NCBI RefSeq assembly: GCF_002504165.1 | Contig: NZ_CP021404.1 | Span: forward strand, 2,666,001 to 2,730,000 | Length of the DNA: 64,000 nt | Origin: Pacificitalea manganoxidans | Lineage (GTDB): Bacteria > Pseudomonadota > Alphaproteobacteria > Rhodobacterales > Rhodobacteraceae | Direction: 5' to 3' | Shown here: positions 6,283 through 15,571 of the stretch, one piece after another | How positions within the stretch are numbered: the first letter of the stretch is position 1 | Layout: the number at the start of each line of letters is the position of its first letter | Notes under the pieces: generated by a model | The model's database searches: none | What the model was told of the DNA's origin: nothing | Seen by the model: the letters and a program-made list of their open reading frames with translations, nothing else | Made by a program: the position numbers and the translations under genes

Positions 6283-8655
6283 TCAGAACGGCACGTCATC
6301 CGCTGCATCAGCGGAGACCACGAATTTCGCGACGATCTTTTTGCGGCCCGCCTTATCGAACGCGACTTCCAATTTGTCGCCCTCGATATCAGCGACCACG
6401 CCATAGCCGAACTTCTGATGAAAAACCCGGTCACCGGTGGTGAAGGCCGACACAGCGGTCATGTCGATCACCATGTTCCGGCTTTCCTGCGGCTGTGCCA
6501 TGCCACGCTGCGCACCGCGCGCCTGCAACCGTTTCCAGCCCGGCGAATTATATACGTTGGCCGATGCGGCGCGCTGTTCGATACCACTGCCAAAGCTGCT
6601 ATCCATACCCGCAGCGCCGTAGCCACCCCCGTAGAGGCCGGGCGGCGTCAGCACATCGACATGCTGTTCGGGCAATTCGTCGATGAAGCGCGAGGGCAAG
6701 GCGGATTGCCACTGACCGTAAATCCGACGATTCGCTGCAAAGGAGATAGTGCACAGCTCTTCGGCACGAGTGATGCCGACATAGGCAAGGCGCCGTTCCT
6801 CTTCGAGCCCTTTGAGGCCTTGCTCGTCCATCGCGCGCTGAGACGGGAACAAGCCGTCCTCCCAGCCCGGCAGAAAGACCGCAGGGAATTCCAGACCCTT
6901 GGCGCCGTGCAGTGTCATGATCGACACTTTCGGCCCGCCTTCTTCGGTCTCGTTGTCCATGATCAGCGCGACATGTTCGAGAAACCCTTGCAGGTTCTCG
7001 AAATTCTCCAGCGCCTTGACCAGTTCCTTTAGGTTTTCCAGACGCCCCGGCGCTTCGGGGGTCTTATCGTTCTGCCAGTGGGCGACGTAACCGGACTCTT
7101 CCAAAATCGTCTCGGCCAGCTCGACATGGCTTTCGCGCTGGTCCAGCACGGCCCCGTGCCAGCGCCCGAACCCGTCCAGCAGCGCGGTCAGCTGGCCCTT
7201 TGCCCGCCCGGCCAGATCGCCCGCGGCCAGAACCAGCCGCGCGCCTTCAAACAGCGACACGCCATTGGCCCGTGCGGCGATCTGCATTTTCTGGATCGCC
7301 TTTTCGCCCAGACCCCGCTTCGGCGTATTCACGATCCGCTCGAAAGCCAGATCATCATCGGGCGATACCGCCACGCGGAAATAGGCCATCGCATCGCGGA
7401 TCTCGAGCCGCTCGTAGAACCGTGGCCCGCCGATCACGCGATACGGCAGGCCGATGGTCAGAAACCGATCCTCAAAGGCGCGCATCTGGTGGCTGGCGCG
7501 CACCAGAATCGCACATTGATCAAGGTTGAAGGGCCGCAGACCACGGGTGCCCTGCTGCATCGATTCGAGTTCTTCGCCGATCCAGCGGGCTTCTTCCTCG
7601 CCATCCCAATGACCGATCAGGCGGACTTTCTCGCCGTCCTGCTCCTCGGTCCAGAGGGTCTTGCCCAAACGGCCCTGATTGGCCGCGATGACACCGGACG
7701 CAGCCGCAAGGATATGCGGGGTCGAGCGGTAATTCTGTTCCAGCCGGATAACCCGCGCGCCGGGAAAATCCTTCTCGAACCGCAGGATGTTGCCCACCTC
7801 GGCCCCGCGCCAGCCGTAAATCGACTGATCGTCATCGCCGACGCAGCAGATGTTGCGATGCTCCGAGGCCAGCAGCCGCAGCCACAGATACTGCGCGACG
7901 TTGGTATCTTGGTATTCGTCCACCATGATGAACCGAAACCAGCGCCGATACTGCGCCAGAACATCCTCATGGGTCTGGAAAATCACCAGCATGTGCAGCA
8001 GCAGGTCGCCGAAATCGACGGCGTTCAGCGTGCGTAGCCGTTCCTGATATGCGGCATAAAGCGCGGGGCCCTTGCCATCAAACGCGCTCGCTTCGGCTGC
8101 CGGGATGCGGTCAGGCGTGCGCGCCTGATTCTTCCACCCGTCGATGATCCCGGCCAGTTGCCGCGCGGGCCAGCGTTTCTCATCGATGTTCGCGGCTGAA
8201 ATCAGCTGCTTGAGCAGGCGGATCTGATCGTCCGTGTCGAGAATGGTGAAGTTCGGCTTCAACCCGACCAGTTCCGCGTGGCGGCGCAGCAATTTCACAC
8301 AGATCGCATGGAACGTGCCCAGCCACGGCATCCCCTCGACCGTCTCGCCAAGATGCCGCGCGACGCGGTTTTTCATCTCGCGGGCGGCCTTGTTGGTGAA
8401 GGTTACCGCAAGGATTTCGTGCGGGCGCGCGGTGCCGGTGCGCAGCAGATGCGCGATCCGGGTCGTCAACGCCTTGGTCTTACCGGTGCCGGCCCCGGCC
8501 AACATTAGAACCGGACCGTCCAGCGCTTCCACCGCTTCGCGCTGCGCGGGGTTGAGATCATTCAGATACGGGTGGGCCTGCGCGCCCATGGCGCGTTGCG
8601 ACAACGGCACACGGGCCGCCGCCTCGAAGGCGTCGTTGTCATCATAGCTGCTCAT
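6283..8655 (-). CDS. uvrD: ATP-dependent DNA helicase UvrD/PcrA
   Basis: Superfamily 1A 3'-5' helicase for nucleotide excision and mismatch repair and for clearing recombination or replication conflicts. Visible in order: Q-motif region LNPAQREAV, Walker A GAGTGKT (54-60), motif Ia TFTNKAAREM, motif II DEYQDTN, motif III GDDDQSIYGWRGA, motif IV QNYRS, motif V TLHGAKGLEF and motif VI VGITRA. A C-terminal Tudor-like segment (FGYGVVADIEGDKLEVAFD, about residues 740-770) matches the RNA-polymerase-binding tail of PcrA/UvrD. At 790 residues it is full length. A mismatched hairpin at 6184-6208 follows the stop at some distance without a U-tract, so termination is not clear. Confidence 0.95.
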   Translation of the reverse strand: MSSYDDNDAFEAAARVPLSQRAMGAQAHPYLNDLNPAQREAVEALDGPVLMLAGAGTGKTKALTTRIAHLLRTGTARPHEILAVTFTNKAAREMKNRVARHLGETVEGMPWLGTFHAICVKLLRRHAELVGLKPNFTILDTDDQIRLLKQLISAANIDEKRWPARQLAGIIDGWKNQARTPDRIPAAEASAFDGKGPALYAAYQERLRTLNAVDFGDLLLHMLVIFQTHEDVLAQYRRWFRFIMVDEYQDTNVAQYLWLRLLASEHRNICCVGDDDQSIYGWRGAEVGNILRFEKDFPGARVIRLEQNYRSTPHILAAASGVIAANQGRLGKTLWTEEQDGEKVRLIGHWDGEEEARWIGEELESMQQGTRGLRPFNLDQCAILVRASHQMRAFEDRFLTIGLPYRVIGGPRFYERLEIRDAMAYFRVAVSPDDDLAFERIVNTPKRGLGEKAIQKMQIAARANGVSLFEGARLVLAAGDLAGRAKGQLTALLDGFGRWHGAVLDQRESHVELAETILEESGYVAHWQNDKTPEAPGRLENLKELVKALENFENLQGFLEHVALIMDNETEEGGPKVSIMTLHGAKGLEFPAVFLPGWEDGLFPSQRAMDEQGLKGLEEERRLAYVGITRAEELCTISFAANRRIYGQWQSALPSRFIDELPEQHVDVLTPPGLYGGGYGAAGMDSSFGSGIEQRAASANVYNSPGWKRLQARGAQRGMAQPQESRNMVIDMTAVSAFTTGDRVFHQKFGYGVVADIEGDKLEVAFDKAGRKKIVAKFVVSADAADDVPF

Positions 8656-8737
8656 GGCGCCAATCTAGCCCAAGCCGCGCCGCAGGGAAAGCGCATGTTC
8701 GCCATCCGTTCGCAGCTTATCCGCCGGTCAGCGCAAT

Positions 8738-9223
8738 TCAGCGAAGCATCTTGGGGTTTGGGCGGGGGCGGGTCTGAGCGCCTGCGCCTTCGGTCAGATC
8801 GCACTGGCTGCGGGCCGAGGCTTCGCGCGGCAGATCGTCCAGCCGCTTGTCACTGCCTGCGGCGCGAAACGGGGCGGTCGCGGCCCAGCGTTGGATGAAA
8901 TCTTCTGAACAGCGGGCATAGGCCACACCTGCCGCGCGGGTCACCTGACGCATTTCGTATTCAAACCGGCCTTCGAAACCATCGCGGTCGATCAGCACGA
9001 CCATCGGTTTTTTGCCGGTCAGGAAGGCTGCGAACAATGCCTGATGCACGCTGTCACGGGACGAGGCTTTCTGATCCAGCCCCACCTCGATCACATGGGT
9101 GTCGGTTTCGCAGTCGATGCGCACGTAGCGCTTCTGATCGTAATCGTCGAAATAGTGCCGTGTTTCGGTCTCGCTGCCTGCCAGAAAGGCACAGAGCAAC
9201 GCCGCCAGTTCAACCTCGCCCAT
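8738..9223 (-). CDS. Conserved hypothetical protein, nuclease-fold-like core
   Basis: Not assigned to a family. The chosen ATG at 9223 follows GAGGGCAGGAT at good spacing and gives 161 residues. The reading frame stays open to 9484, but that extension would cover the pth promoter and start on the other strand. The central part reads like an alternating strand/helix domain: YVRIDCETDTHVIEVGLDQK, then a helix, then PMVVLIDRDG. An acidic residue, a hydrophobic strand ending in Glu-Val and a nearby Lys recall PD-(D/E)xK nuclease-like folds, but this is inference. The C-terminal 40 residues are Pro/Arg-rich and probably disordered. It is divergent from pth. Confidence 0.6.
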   Translation of the reverse strand: MGEVELAALLCAFLAGSETETRHYFDDYDQKRYVRIDCETDTHVIEVGLDQKASSRDSVHQALFAAFLTGKKPMVVLIDRDGFEGRFEYEMRQVTRAAGVAYARCSEDFIQRWAATAPFRAAGSDKRLDDLPREASARSQCDLTEGAGAQTRPRPNPKMLR

Positions 9224-9425
9224 ATCCTGCCCTCGCTTGCCAAGGCTCGCGTCATAGGCGTTTCGCCCGGCGACGAACAGCCCCGGTTGCGTGGGAATTG
9301 GCTCTCTTTGTATGCTGTCATGCAGGCTATGCGTGGCGCGCGCGGCACAGGGGCGCGCCCCTTCACTTCCGGCGCATATTTCGGCAGGAAGGCGCGACGC
9401 CCCATGCATGAAAAGGACGCTCGCC

Positions 9426-10145
9426 ATGATGATCTTTGCCGGCCTTGGTAATCCGGGCGCGAAATACGCGCAGACCCGGCACAATATCGGCTTTATGGCG
9501 GTGGAGCGGATCGCCGAGGATCATGGCTTTTCGCCATGGCGCGGTAAATTTCAGGGCTCCGTCAGTGAAGGCACATTGGGCGGGGAGAAGGTCATCCTGC
9601 TCAAGCCCGAAACCTTCATGAATCTTTCGGGGCAGTCGGTGGGCGAGGCGCTGCGGTTCTATAAGCTCGACGCAGGCGACCTGACCGTGTTTCACGACGA
9701 ACTGGATCTTGCGCCGGGCAAGCTGCGGCTAAAGCAGGGCGGCGGTCATGCGGGTCATAACGGGCTGCGTTCGATCCATCAGCATGCCGGACCGGATTAC
9801 GCGCGGGTGCGGCTGGGCATCGGTCATCCGGGCCGTAAGGAGGCCGTCGCAGGGTATGTCCTGCATGATTTCGCGAAAGCGGATGAGGCATGGCTCGACG
9901 ATCTGCTGCGCGGCATCTCTGACGGGGCGGCGGCCTTGGCGCGCGGTGATGGTCCGGGATTCCAGAACGCGGTGGCGCGGCGGGTCGCGCCTGCGCGCAG
10001 TTCCGGCGGCACACGCGGACCAAAGCCCGACGCGACCCCGGACACCCCGGCCAAGCCGAGCGCGCCGAAACCCGCCGCCCCCCCGGCGGCAGAAGAGCCC
10101 GAAGCGCGCAGCCCGCTTCAGCGGCTCGCCGACAAATTCCGCTAG
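9426..10145 (+). CDS. pth: Peptidyl-tRNA hydrolase Pth
   Basis: Releases peptides from prematurely dissociated peptidyl-tRNA in the cytosol. The catalytic core is clear: [18 protein letters not shown] with catalytic His near residue 19, [10 protein letters not shown] with the conserved Asn, FHDELDL with the catalytic Asp, and [12 protein letters not shown]. At 239 residues it is longer than E. coli Pth (194) because of a Pro/Ala/Lys-rich, probably disordered tail from about residue 185, ending in [11 protein letters not shown]. The start at 9426 has AAAAGGAC upstream; a second ATG follows directly. Confidence 0.95.
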   Translation: MMIFAGLGNPGAKYAQTRHNIGFMAVERIAEDHGFSPWRGKFQGSVSEGTLGGEKVILLKPETFMNLSGQSVGEALRFYKLDAGDLTVFHDELDLAPGKLRLKQGGGHAGHNGLRSIHQHAGPDYARVRLGIGHPGRKEAVAGYVLHDFAKADEAWLDDLLRGISDGAAALARGDGPGFQNAVARRVAPARSSGGTRGPKPDATPDTPAKPSAPKPAAPPAAEEPEARSPLQRLADKFR

Positions 10146-10152
10146 AAGCAGC

Positions 10153-11166
10153 TTAGCCTTTCAGCGCGGGCGACGCCGGGGTGATGCGACGGTTCAGCAT
10201 CGCCTCGCGCCAAGTGATGAAGCTGATCGCGCCCAGCACCAACGCGCCGCCGACGATAACCCAGACGTCGACCGCCTCCCCGAACAGGGCCGCGCCGAGC
10301 AGCACCGACCAGACCAGTTGCAGGAAGGTCACCGGCTGCGTCACCGCCATTGGGGCCGCGCGGAACGCAAAGGTCATGAACAAGTGCCCCGCTGAGGCCA
10401 GCCCCGCACAAACGAAAAGCCAGAACACCTCCTCCATCGTGGGGGGCACCCAGTTCAGCAGCGCGAATGGGGCAAGCCCGATCGCCACGGTGATCGACAG
10501 GATCGCAACCACGACCACCGGCTCCGCCAATGCGGTCAGGCGCTTTGCGGTCAGGTAGGAGCAGGCAAAAGCCGTCGCCGTGGCCAGCATCGCGAAATGC
10601 CCCGGCTCCAATGCGCGCAGCCCCGGCCGCAGGATGATGAGCGTGCCGATCAGCGCCACACCAATGGCCGCCATGCGCCGCAGTGCCATCCTCTCACCCA
10701 GAAACAGCGCGGCCCCGATACTGACCAGCACGGGCGACAGGTAATTCAGCGCCGTCACTTCGGCCATCGTGATACGCGCCATCGCGTAGAACCACGACAT
10801 CACGCCCAATGTATGCACCACCGCACGAAACCCATAAAGCCGCGCCAGTTCGCCGGTCATCGGCGTACGCAGCAGTTTCGGCACCAGCGGCAGGAAAAAC
10901 ACGAGCCCCAGCACATAGCGCAGAAACGCGGATTCCGCAGCCGGGATGCGCCCGCCAGCCTGTTTGACCGTTGCGGTAACGCCGACCATGCACAGCCCCG
11001 TCACCACCATCCACAATATACCGGCCAGCGGAGCGCTGCCCTTGGCGGGGCGCGCGGCGGATACCGGCGGCGCGGCAGCGGGCGTCGCGCTGCGCGGCTC
11101 AGGGTTCTGTGGCGTGGTGGCACGGGGGGGAGCGGACGTGCGAGACGCCCCGGTGTGATCGGTCAT
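10153..11166 (-). CDS. DMT-family transporter with two EamA domains
   Basis: Predicted inner-membrane exporter of the drug/metabolite superfamily. About 46 N-terminal residues are Pro/Ala/Ser-rich and hydrophilic, followed by ten hydrophobic segments (residues about 47-325) forming two EamA repeats; the first has ESAFLRYVLG and the second the QPVTFLQLVWSVLLGAALFGE block. The substrate cannot be told from sequence. The gene converges on pth with 7 bases between stops. The long hydrophilic head is unusual and a later start is possible. Confidence 0.85.
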   Translation of the reverse strand: MTDHTGASRTSAPPRATTPQNPEPRSATPAAAPPVSAARPAKGSAPLAGILWMVVTGLCMVGVTATVKQAGGRIPAAESAFLRYVLGLVFFLPLVPKLLRTPMTGELARLYGFRAVVHTLGVMSWFYAMARITMAEVTALNYLSPVLVSIGAALFLGERMALRRMAAIGVALIGTLIILRPGLRALEPGHFAMLATATAFACSYLTAKRLTALAEPVVVVAILSITVAIGLAPFALLNWVPPTMEEVFWLFVCAGLASAGHLFMTFAFRAAPMAVTQPVTFLQLVWSVLLGAALFGEAVDVWVIVGGALVLGAISFITWREAMLNRRITPASPALKG

Positions 11167-11279
11167 GCCGGACAGTCTCTCACCCCGCGCCGGGGCGCAA
11201 GGAATTCCGTGCCGAGAGCAGGTAATTGCCGCGCCCGATGAGCACCGCTATGCGGCTGCACCAACGCACAGCCCTCAGA

Positions 11280-11984
11280 TCATCCGGGGTCTGCCGGGGC
11301 CAAAGTCGCCAAGAAATCTTCGGTCTGAAACAACTCCTCGAGGTTCACGAGGGTCTTGGAATAATGCGCAACGAGGGCCGCTTCGGCCTGCGCGATATTG
11401 CCGTCCAGCACCACATCCATCAGGTCTCGATGCTCCGCCAAGCCATCGCGGTGCGACACCCGGTATAGGTTCGAGACGTAGATATAGCGCTGCGCCTGAT
11501 CGGCGAGTTGCTCGCAAAAATCCAGCAGCCAATGGGAGCCGCAATTCGCGATCAACGCGCGGTGGAAATTGCGGTGTTCGGTGTTCCACTCCGGCAAGTC
11601 CTGCCGGAAGCCCGCCGCCTTGCCGATCTTGGACAGGTGGTGAAAGGCGACGACGATGCTTTCCTCCCAGGCATCGGTGCGGTTCAGCATCGATTCCCGC
11701 AGCGCCATGGATTCCACCAAAAACCGGGTTCGCCCCAGCACCCGCCAGTCTTCAAGCCCCAGCGTCGGCGCGGTGAAACCGCGCCGCTCGTGACGATCCA
11801 CCAGCCGTTCCGCCGCGAGCCGCGACAAAGCTTCGCGCACCGCGTTGTTGCCGACGCCATAGGCGCCGGCAATAGCATCAATCCGCAGTTTCTCCGACGG
11901 TCGGAACTGCCCGGTGAGTATCTCACGGCGCAGCCGGTCATAGACCATCGTGGCGCGGGTTGATTTCTGATCCTTGTCGGACAT
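11280..11984 (-). CDS. GntR-family transcriptional regulator, FCD subfamily
   Basis: N-terminal winged-helix domain (about residues 10-75) with the GntR pattern YDRLRREILTGQFRPSEKLRI and NNAVREALSRLAAERLV, followed by an FCD ligand-binding domain with metal-binding His residues (HRNFHRAL, LAEHRDLMDVVLDGN). FCD regulators usually repress catabolic and uptake genes and release DNA on binding an organic acid. It is the last gene of a minus-strand block with an ABC importer, so it probably controls that importer and the divergent enzymes. A candidate site is the palindrome at 14776-14794. Confidence 0.9.
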   Translation of the reverse strand: MSDKDQKSTRATMVYDRLRREILTGQFRPSEKLRIDAIAGAYGVGNNAVREALSRLAAERLVDRHERRGFTAPTLGLEDWRVLGRTRFLVESMALRESMLNRTDAWEESIVVAFHHLSKIGKAAGFRQDLPEWNTEHRNFHRALIANCGSHWLLDFCEQLADQAQRYIYVSNLYRVSHRDGLAEHRDLMDVVLDGNIAQAEAALVAHYSKTLVNLEELFQTEDFLATLAPADPG

Positions 11985-12019
11985 CGTTCAGATTCCCGGG
12001 TGGTGAAAAGCGGCCAGTC

Positions 12020-12898
12020 TCACGAAACCGGCGGCCTGATTGTACTGCTGCGCTGCCAGAAAACGAACTTGTGCTGCATCCAAGAGACAAATCCGAACAT
12101 CGCCACCCCTAGCAGGCTGAGATAGATGATCAATGAAAACACCCGCGCCGTGCTAAGTTGCGCTGCGGCTGCGCGGATCAATTCACCAAATCCCTGTCCC
12201 CCGCCCAACAATTCGCCCGCTACCGCGCCGCCAACGACGCTGATCGAGGCGATTTTAAGCCCGGTAAAGAACTGCGGCAGCCCCGAGGGCACCTTGAGCA
12301 TCAGCAGGGTCTGCATCCGCGAGGCGCCGATGCTTTGGAACATCATCCGGCCATTGGCATCGGCGGCGTGCAATCCGGCAGCAGTGCCCACAACGATGGG
12401 AAACACCGAGATAAAGGCCGCCAGCGCCACTTTCGACGCAATGCCAAAGCCCAGCCACGAGACGAACAGCGGCGCAAAGGCGATCTTGGGCATGGTGTCG
12501 ATGGCCACGATATAGGGCATCACTGCGCGTTCGCCGATGGTGGTTTCCCCCACCAGAACTCCCAGCGTGACGCCGACGGTGACCGCGATCACGAACCCGA
12601 CCAGCACCTCCTGCGTGGTGACCCAGAAGGCCGACAGCATGTATGTGCCCGACAGCAGGCTTTTACCCACGAACAGAATGTCGGCAAAGGTATCGGGCAC
12701 CGACGGCAGGATCAGGGGCGAGACCAGTCCCAGCGACGTGACGAAGTGCCAGCACCCCAGAAACACCGCCATGATGACGGCCATGGAAAACCAGCGCGGC
12801 ACCCGCGCGGACCACGAGACCTTTTCCTCCCAGACCTTATGGTCGGGATATTCGGTCGGCACCGAGACGTCTGACAACGTCACTTCTGCATTGCTCAC
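12020..12898 (-). CDS. ABC transporter permease (SsuC/TauC/NMT1-type)
   Basis: Inner-membrane channel subunit with about six hydrophobic segments and the EAA-type loop (SIGASRMQTLLMLKVPSGLPQFFTGLK) that docks the ATPase. It resembles permeases for taurine, sulfonates, nitrate and pyrimidine precursors. The start is GTG, sharing GTGA with the stop of the upstream ATPase gene, so the two are translationally coupled. A hydrophilic N-terminal extension of about 35 residues precedes the first membrane segment. Confidence 0.9.
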   Translation of the reverse strand: MSNAEVTLSDVSVPTEYPDHKVWEEKVSWSARVPRWFSMAVIMAVFLGCWHFVTSLGLVSPLILPSVPDTFADILFVGKSLLSGTYMLSAFWVTTQEVLVGFVIAVTVGVTLGVLVGETTIGERAVMPYIVAIDTMPKIAFAPLFVSWLGFGIASKVALAAFISVFPIVVGTAAGLHAADANGRMMFQSIGASRMQTLLMLKVPSGLPQFFTGLKIASISVVGGAVAGELLGGGQGFGELIRAAAAQLSTARVFSLIIYLSLLGVAMFGFVSWMQHKFVFWQRSSTIRPPVS

Positions 12899-13701
12899 AG
12901 GAAAGCTCCTTTGTCGAGGAGGTTGCGGATCGTGGTGGCATAGGCGCCGAACTCTGGCAGGGTGGTCATCTCCAGCGTGCGGGGGCGCGGCAGGTCGATC
13001 TTGACCGACTTGACCACGCGACCGGGGCGGGCCGACATCACATGCACGGTGTCGGACAGGATCACTGCCTCGGAAATCGAATGGGTGACGAGGAAGGCCG
13101 ACGCGTTACGTTCCATGCAGACCTTCTGAAGTTCGAGGTTCATGAAGTCGCGGGTGATCTCGTCAAGCGCGCTGAACGGCTCATCCAGCAACAGAACATC
13201 CGGGTCCGAAATCAGCATCCGGCAGATCGCGGCCCGCTGGGCCATGCCGCCCGACAGCGAGGAGGGATAGACATCCTCAAATCCTGCCAGACCAACGACC
13301 TTCAGCAGATCCTCCGCACGCGGACGCGCGGCCATCGCGGCCTTGCGGCCCCTGCGGATCTCGATGGGCAGCAGGATGTTTTCGATGGTCGTGCGCCACG
13401 GGAACATCGTCGCCTGCTGGAACATCATGCCGATGTCGTCGCGGGGGCCAAGCACCGGCTTGCCGCCCAGCATTACCCGGCCTTCCGAGGGGGGCATCAG
13501 ACCGGCCATGATCTTCAGCAAGGTGGTCTTGCCGCATCCGCTTGAGCCGATCACCGAATGGAACTCGCCCTGTGCGATTTCGAAATCGACACCGTCGAGG
13601 GCGGTGATTTCGCCGCCCTTGAAATAGCGCGAGACCCCGCTGAGCTCATAGATCGGCCGGGGTGCTACCCCGGCCGACTTCATAATGTCCTGCGCGATCA
13701 T
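12895..13701 (-). CDS. ABC transporter ATP-binding protein (SsuB/TauB-type)
   Basis: ATPase subunit of the importer, 268 residues. Walker A GSSGCGKT (52-59), Q-loop FQQATMFPW, signature LSGGMAQR and Walker B LLLDEPFSALD are intact, as is the H-loop Val-Thr-His. The start at 13701 shares ATGA with the stop of the binding-protein gene; the longer frame to 13809 lies inside that gene and is rejected. The order binding protein, ATPase, permease, regulator forms one operon. Confidence 0.93.
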   Translation of the reverse strand: MIAQDIMKSAGVAPRPIYELSGVSRYFKGGEITALDGVDFEIAQGEFHSVIGSSGCGKTTLLKIMAGLMPPSEGRVMLGGKPVLGPRDDIGMMFQQATMFPWRTTIENILLPIEIRRGRKAAMAARPRAEDLLKVVGLAGFEDVYPSSLSGGMAQRAAICRMLISDPDVLLLDEPFSALDEITRDFMNLELQKVCMERNASAFLVTHSISEAVILSDTVHVMSARPGRVVKSVKIDLPRPRTLEMTTLPEFGAYATTIRNLLDKGAFL

Positions 13702-14714
13702 TCGGCATTCCACGTTTCGATGAATTCGTTCGTGTAGGCCTTGGTCAGGTCCTCCATCGGCGCTGCCAGATCGCCAGAGCTCACCAGCGTGTCGTGCCAG
13801 TTCTGCCAAGCGTCCGGATGCTGGTAACCATAGCCTTGCTCGGGATAGGCCGGTGCGGTGCGGATGATGTAGGTTTCCAACAGCGCACGCGCAAAATCGC
13901 GGTCCTCCAGCAGCTGCGGGTTGCCGATTTCGGCGTGATCCAGCGTTGCCTCAAGATTGCCCGGCGCGGCACCGAATTTCGCGCCGCGCACAAGTGCCCG
14001 GCCAAAGCCTTCGATCAGGTCGCGGTTTTCGTCGAGGTATTCGCGGGTCACTGCATAACCGTTACCGAAGTAGCCCTTGAACTCCGACGGGGTCAGGTTG
14101 ACCAGATCAATGCCGCGCAGGCGCAGCGTCGCCATGCCGACAGTGTCGGAAGCATAGGCATCAATCGCGTCCTGCATGAAACCGGCCACGGCCATACCGC
14201 CTTCGCCGATGGTGATGAAGCTGTAGTCTTCGTCTTCCTTCATGCCCGCCGCGTCAAAGATCGAGCGAACAAAAGCCACTTCTGCGCCATCCGCCGTGCC
14301 TACGCCCACGACCTTGCCCTTTAGATCGGCCGGGGAGGTGAAGCCGGAATCGGCTTCCGCGACCAGGCTGAACTGGCTCGAGGAGAAGTAGTTATAGATA
14401 TAGACGATATCTTCGCCGCCTTCGCGGGCGTTCAGAAGCGGCCCCGGCCCCGGATGACCAAACTCGGCCTGACCGGCGGCGAGCACCTGAAGAACCTGCG
14501 CGGAGCCGTTCACGCTCTGCACTTCGACCTCAATGCCTTCTTCCGCCATATAGCCTTCACCGATGGCGTTATACAGCGCGAAGTAGCCCAGCCCACTCGG
14601 GCTCGGAATGGCCAGCGTCACCTTGGTCAGGTCCTGCGCATGTGCCGCAAAACTCATCGCCATCATCGAAATCGCTGCCACACCCGTGGTCAGCATCTGT
14701 CGTCTTGTTGTCAT
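13698..14714 (-). CDS. ABC transporter substrate-binding protein (NMT1/THI5-like)
   Basis: Periplasmic ligand-binding protein of 338 residues. The export signal begins TTRRQMLTTGVAA, compatible with twin-arginine export, with a hydrophobic stretch and probable cleavage after AHA near residue 27. The mature part has the NMT1/SsuA pattern: LAIPSPSGLGYFALYNAIGEGYMAEEGIEVEV, then AAGQAEFGHPG and LKGKVVGV. The start at 14714 has GAGGGA 7 bases upstream. The ligand is unknown; relatives bind sulfonates, nitrate, pyrimidines or aromatic acids. It faces the FAH/GGT genes across a shared promoter region. Confidence 0.9.
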   Translation of the reverse strand: MTTRRQMLTTGVAAISMMAMSFAAHAQDLTKVTLAIPSPSGLGYFALYNAIGEGYMAEEGIEVEVQSVNGSAQVLQVLAAGQAEFGHPGPGPLLNAREGGEDIVYIYNYFSSSQFSLVAEADSGFTSPADLKGKVVGVGTADGAEVAFVRSIFDAAGMKEDEDYSFITIGEGGMAVAGFMQDAIDAYASDTVGMATLRLRGIDLVNLTPSEFKGYFGNGYAVTREYLDENRDLIEGFGRALVRGAKFGAAPGNLEATLDHAEIGNPQLLEDRDFARALLETYIIRTAPAYPEQGYGYQHPDAWQNWHDTLVSSGDLAAPMEDLTKAYTNEFIETWNAE

Positions 14715-14775
14715 TTTCTGTCCCTCGCTGTTGGTGTTCACAAGTAGCAGACTGCACTATCCACCAAACGAGTCA

Positions 14776-14794
14776 AGAAAAATGCATTTTTTCT
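14776..14794. promoter_or_regulatory. Palindromic candidate operator in the divergent promoter region
   Basis: AGAAAAATGCATTTTTTCT is a near-perfect palindrome centred on ATGCAT, in an AT-rich 141-bp gap between the divergent importer and FAH-family genes. The position suits a dimeric GntR/FCD repressor encoded in the same locus. No binding consensus is known to me for this regulator. Confidence 0.5.
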
Positions 14795-14855
14795 GGATTT
14801 AGAGATTTTAGTGCGTTATCGATGGCTGAAATTCAGTCAAACACCGAGGATCTCT

Positions 14856-15563
14856 ATGCAAATCTCCAAGTCATTCGTTGTCCCCGCGCCCGAGCAGGTG
14901 TCGCTTCCGGTTGCGGGCAGTGAGGCCCGGTTCCCGGTGCGCCGTATCTACTGCATCGGTAAGAACTACGTGGCACATGTGGCGGAGATGGGCGGCGATG
15001 CGACGCGCGATTTTCCGATCATTTTTCAAAAACCCGCCGATTCCATCGTGCAGAATGGCGGCACTGTCCCCTACCCGCCGCTGACCGACGATTTTCACTT
15101 CGAGATCGAGTTGATGGTGGCGCTTAAATCCGGCGGCTATAACATCCCCGAAGACGAGGCGCTGTCGCATATCTATGGCTACGGCATCTGCATCGACATG
15201 ACCCGCCGCCGCCTGCTTGAGACCAACAGCGGGCCGAACGCGCCTTGGGAACTCAAAAAATCCTTCGATCATTCCGCGCCCTGCAGCGAGATCTATCCGG
15301 TGTCGCAGGTCGGTCACCGCGACAAGGGCAGCATTTCGCTGACCGTCGACGGCGACGTGCGGCAAAGTTCCGACCTCGAACTGATGATCTGGAAGACGTC
15401 GGAAATCATCTCGACCCTGTCGAAATACTACGCGTTGCAGCCGGGCGACATCATCATGGCTGGCACGCCGCATGGCGTCGGACCGGTGGTGCCCGGCAAC
15501 ACCATGGTGGGCGCCATCGAAGGGCTGGGTGAACTGACCATTCAGGTCGGCGACCCCGTCTAA
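14856..15563 (+). CDS. Fumarylacetoacetate hydrolase family protein
   Basis: Cytosolic metal-dependent hydrolase of the FAH/fumarylpyruvate-hydrolase fold, 235 residues, cleaving or decarboxylating 2,4-dioxo-acid-type compounds. Family features: RIYCIGKNYVAHVAEMG, FQKPADSIV, the metal-site run DFHFEIELMVAL, and PGDIIMAGTPHGVGP. The size and KNY motif are close to short fumarylpyruvate hydrolases of aromatic catabolism. The start at 14856 has GAGGA upstream; the frame to 14811 lacks one. It is the first gene of the plus-strand arm divergent from the ABC importer. Confidence 0.88.
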   Translation: MQISKSFVVPAPEQVSLPVAGSEARFPVRRIYCIGKNYVAHVAEMGGDATRDFPIIFQKPADSIVQNGGTVPYPPLTDDFHFEIELMVALKSGGYNIPEDEALSHIYGYGICIDMTRRRLLETNSGPNAPWELKKSFDHSAPCSEIYPVSQVGHRDKGSISLTVDGDVRQSSDLELMIWKTSEIISTLSKYYALQPGDIIMAGTPHGVGPVVPGNTMVGAIEGLGELTIQVGDPV

Positions 15564-15571
15564 GCCGCCGC

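Noticed and set aside
9224-9484. Extension of the orphan gene next to pth to the far upstream start
   Set aside because: It would run through the pth start and promoter on the other strand, and the good ribosome-binding site is at the 9223 start. The part just upstream (about 20 residues) looks somewhat protein-like, so a modestly longer form is not fully excluded.
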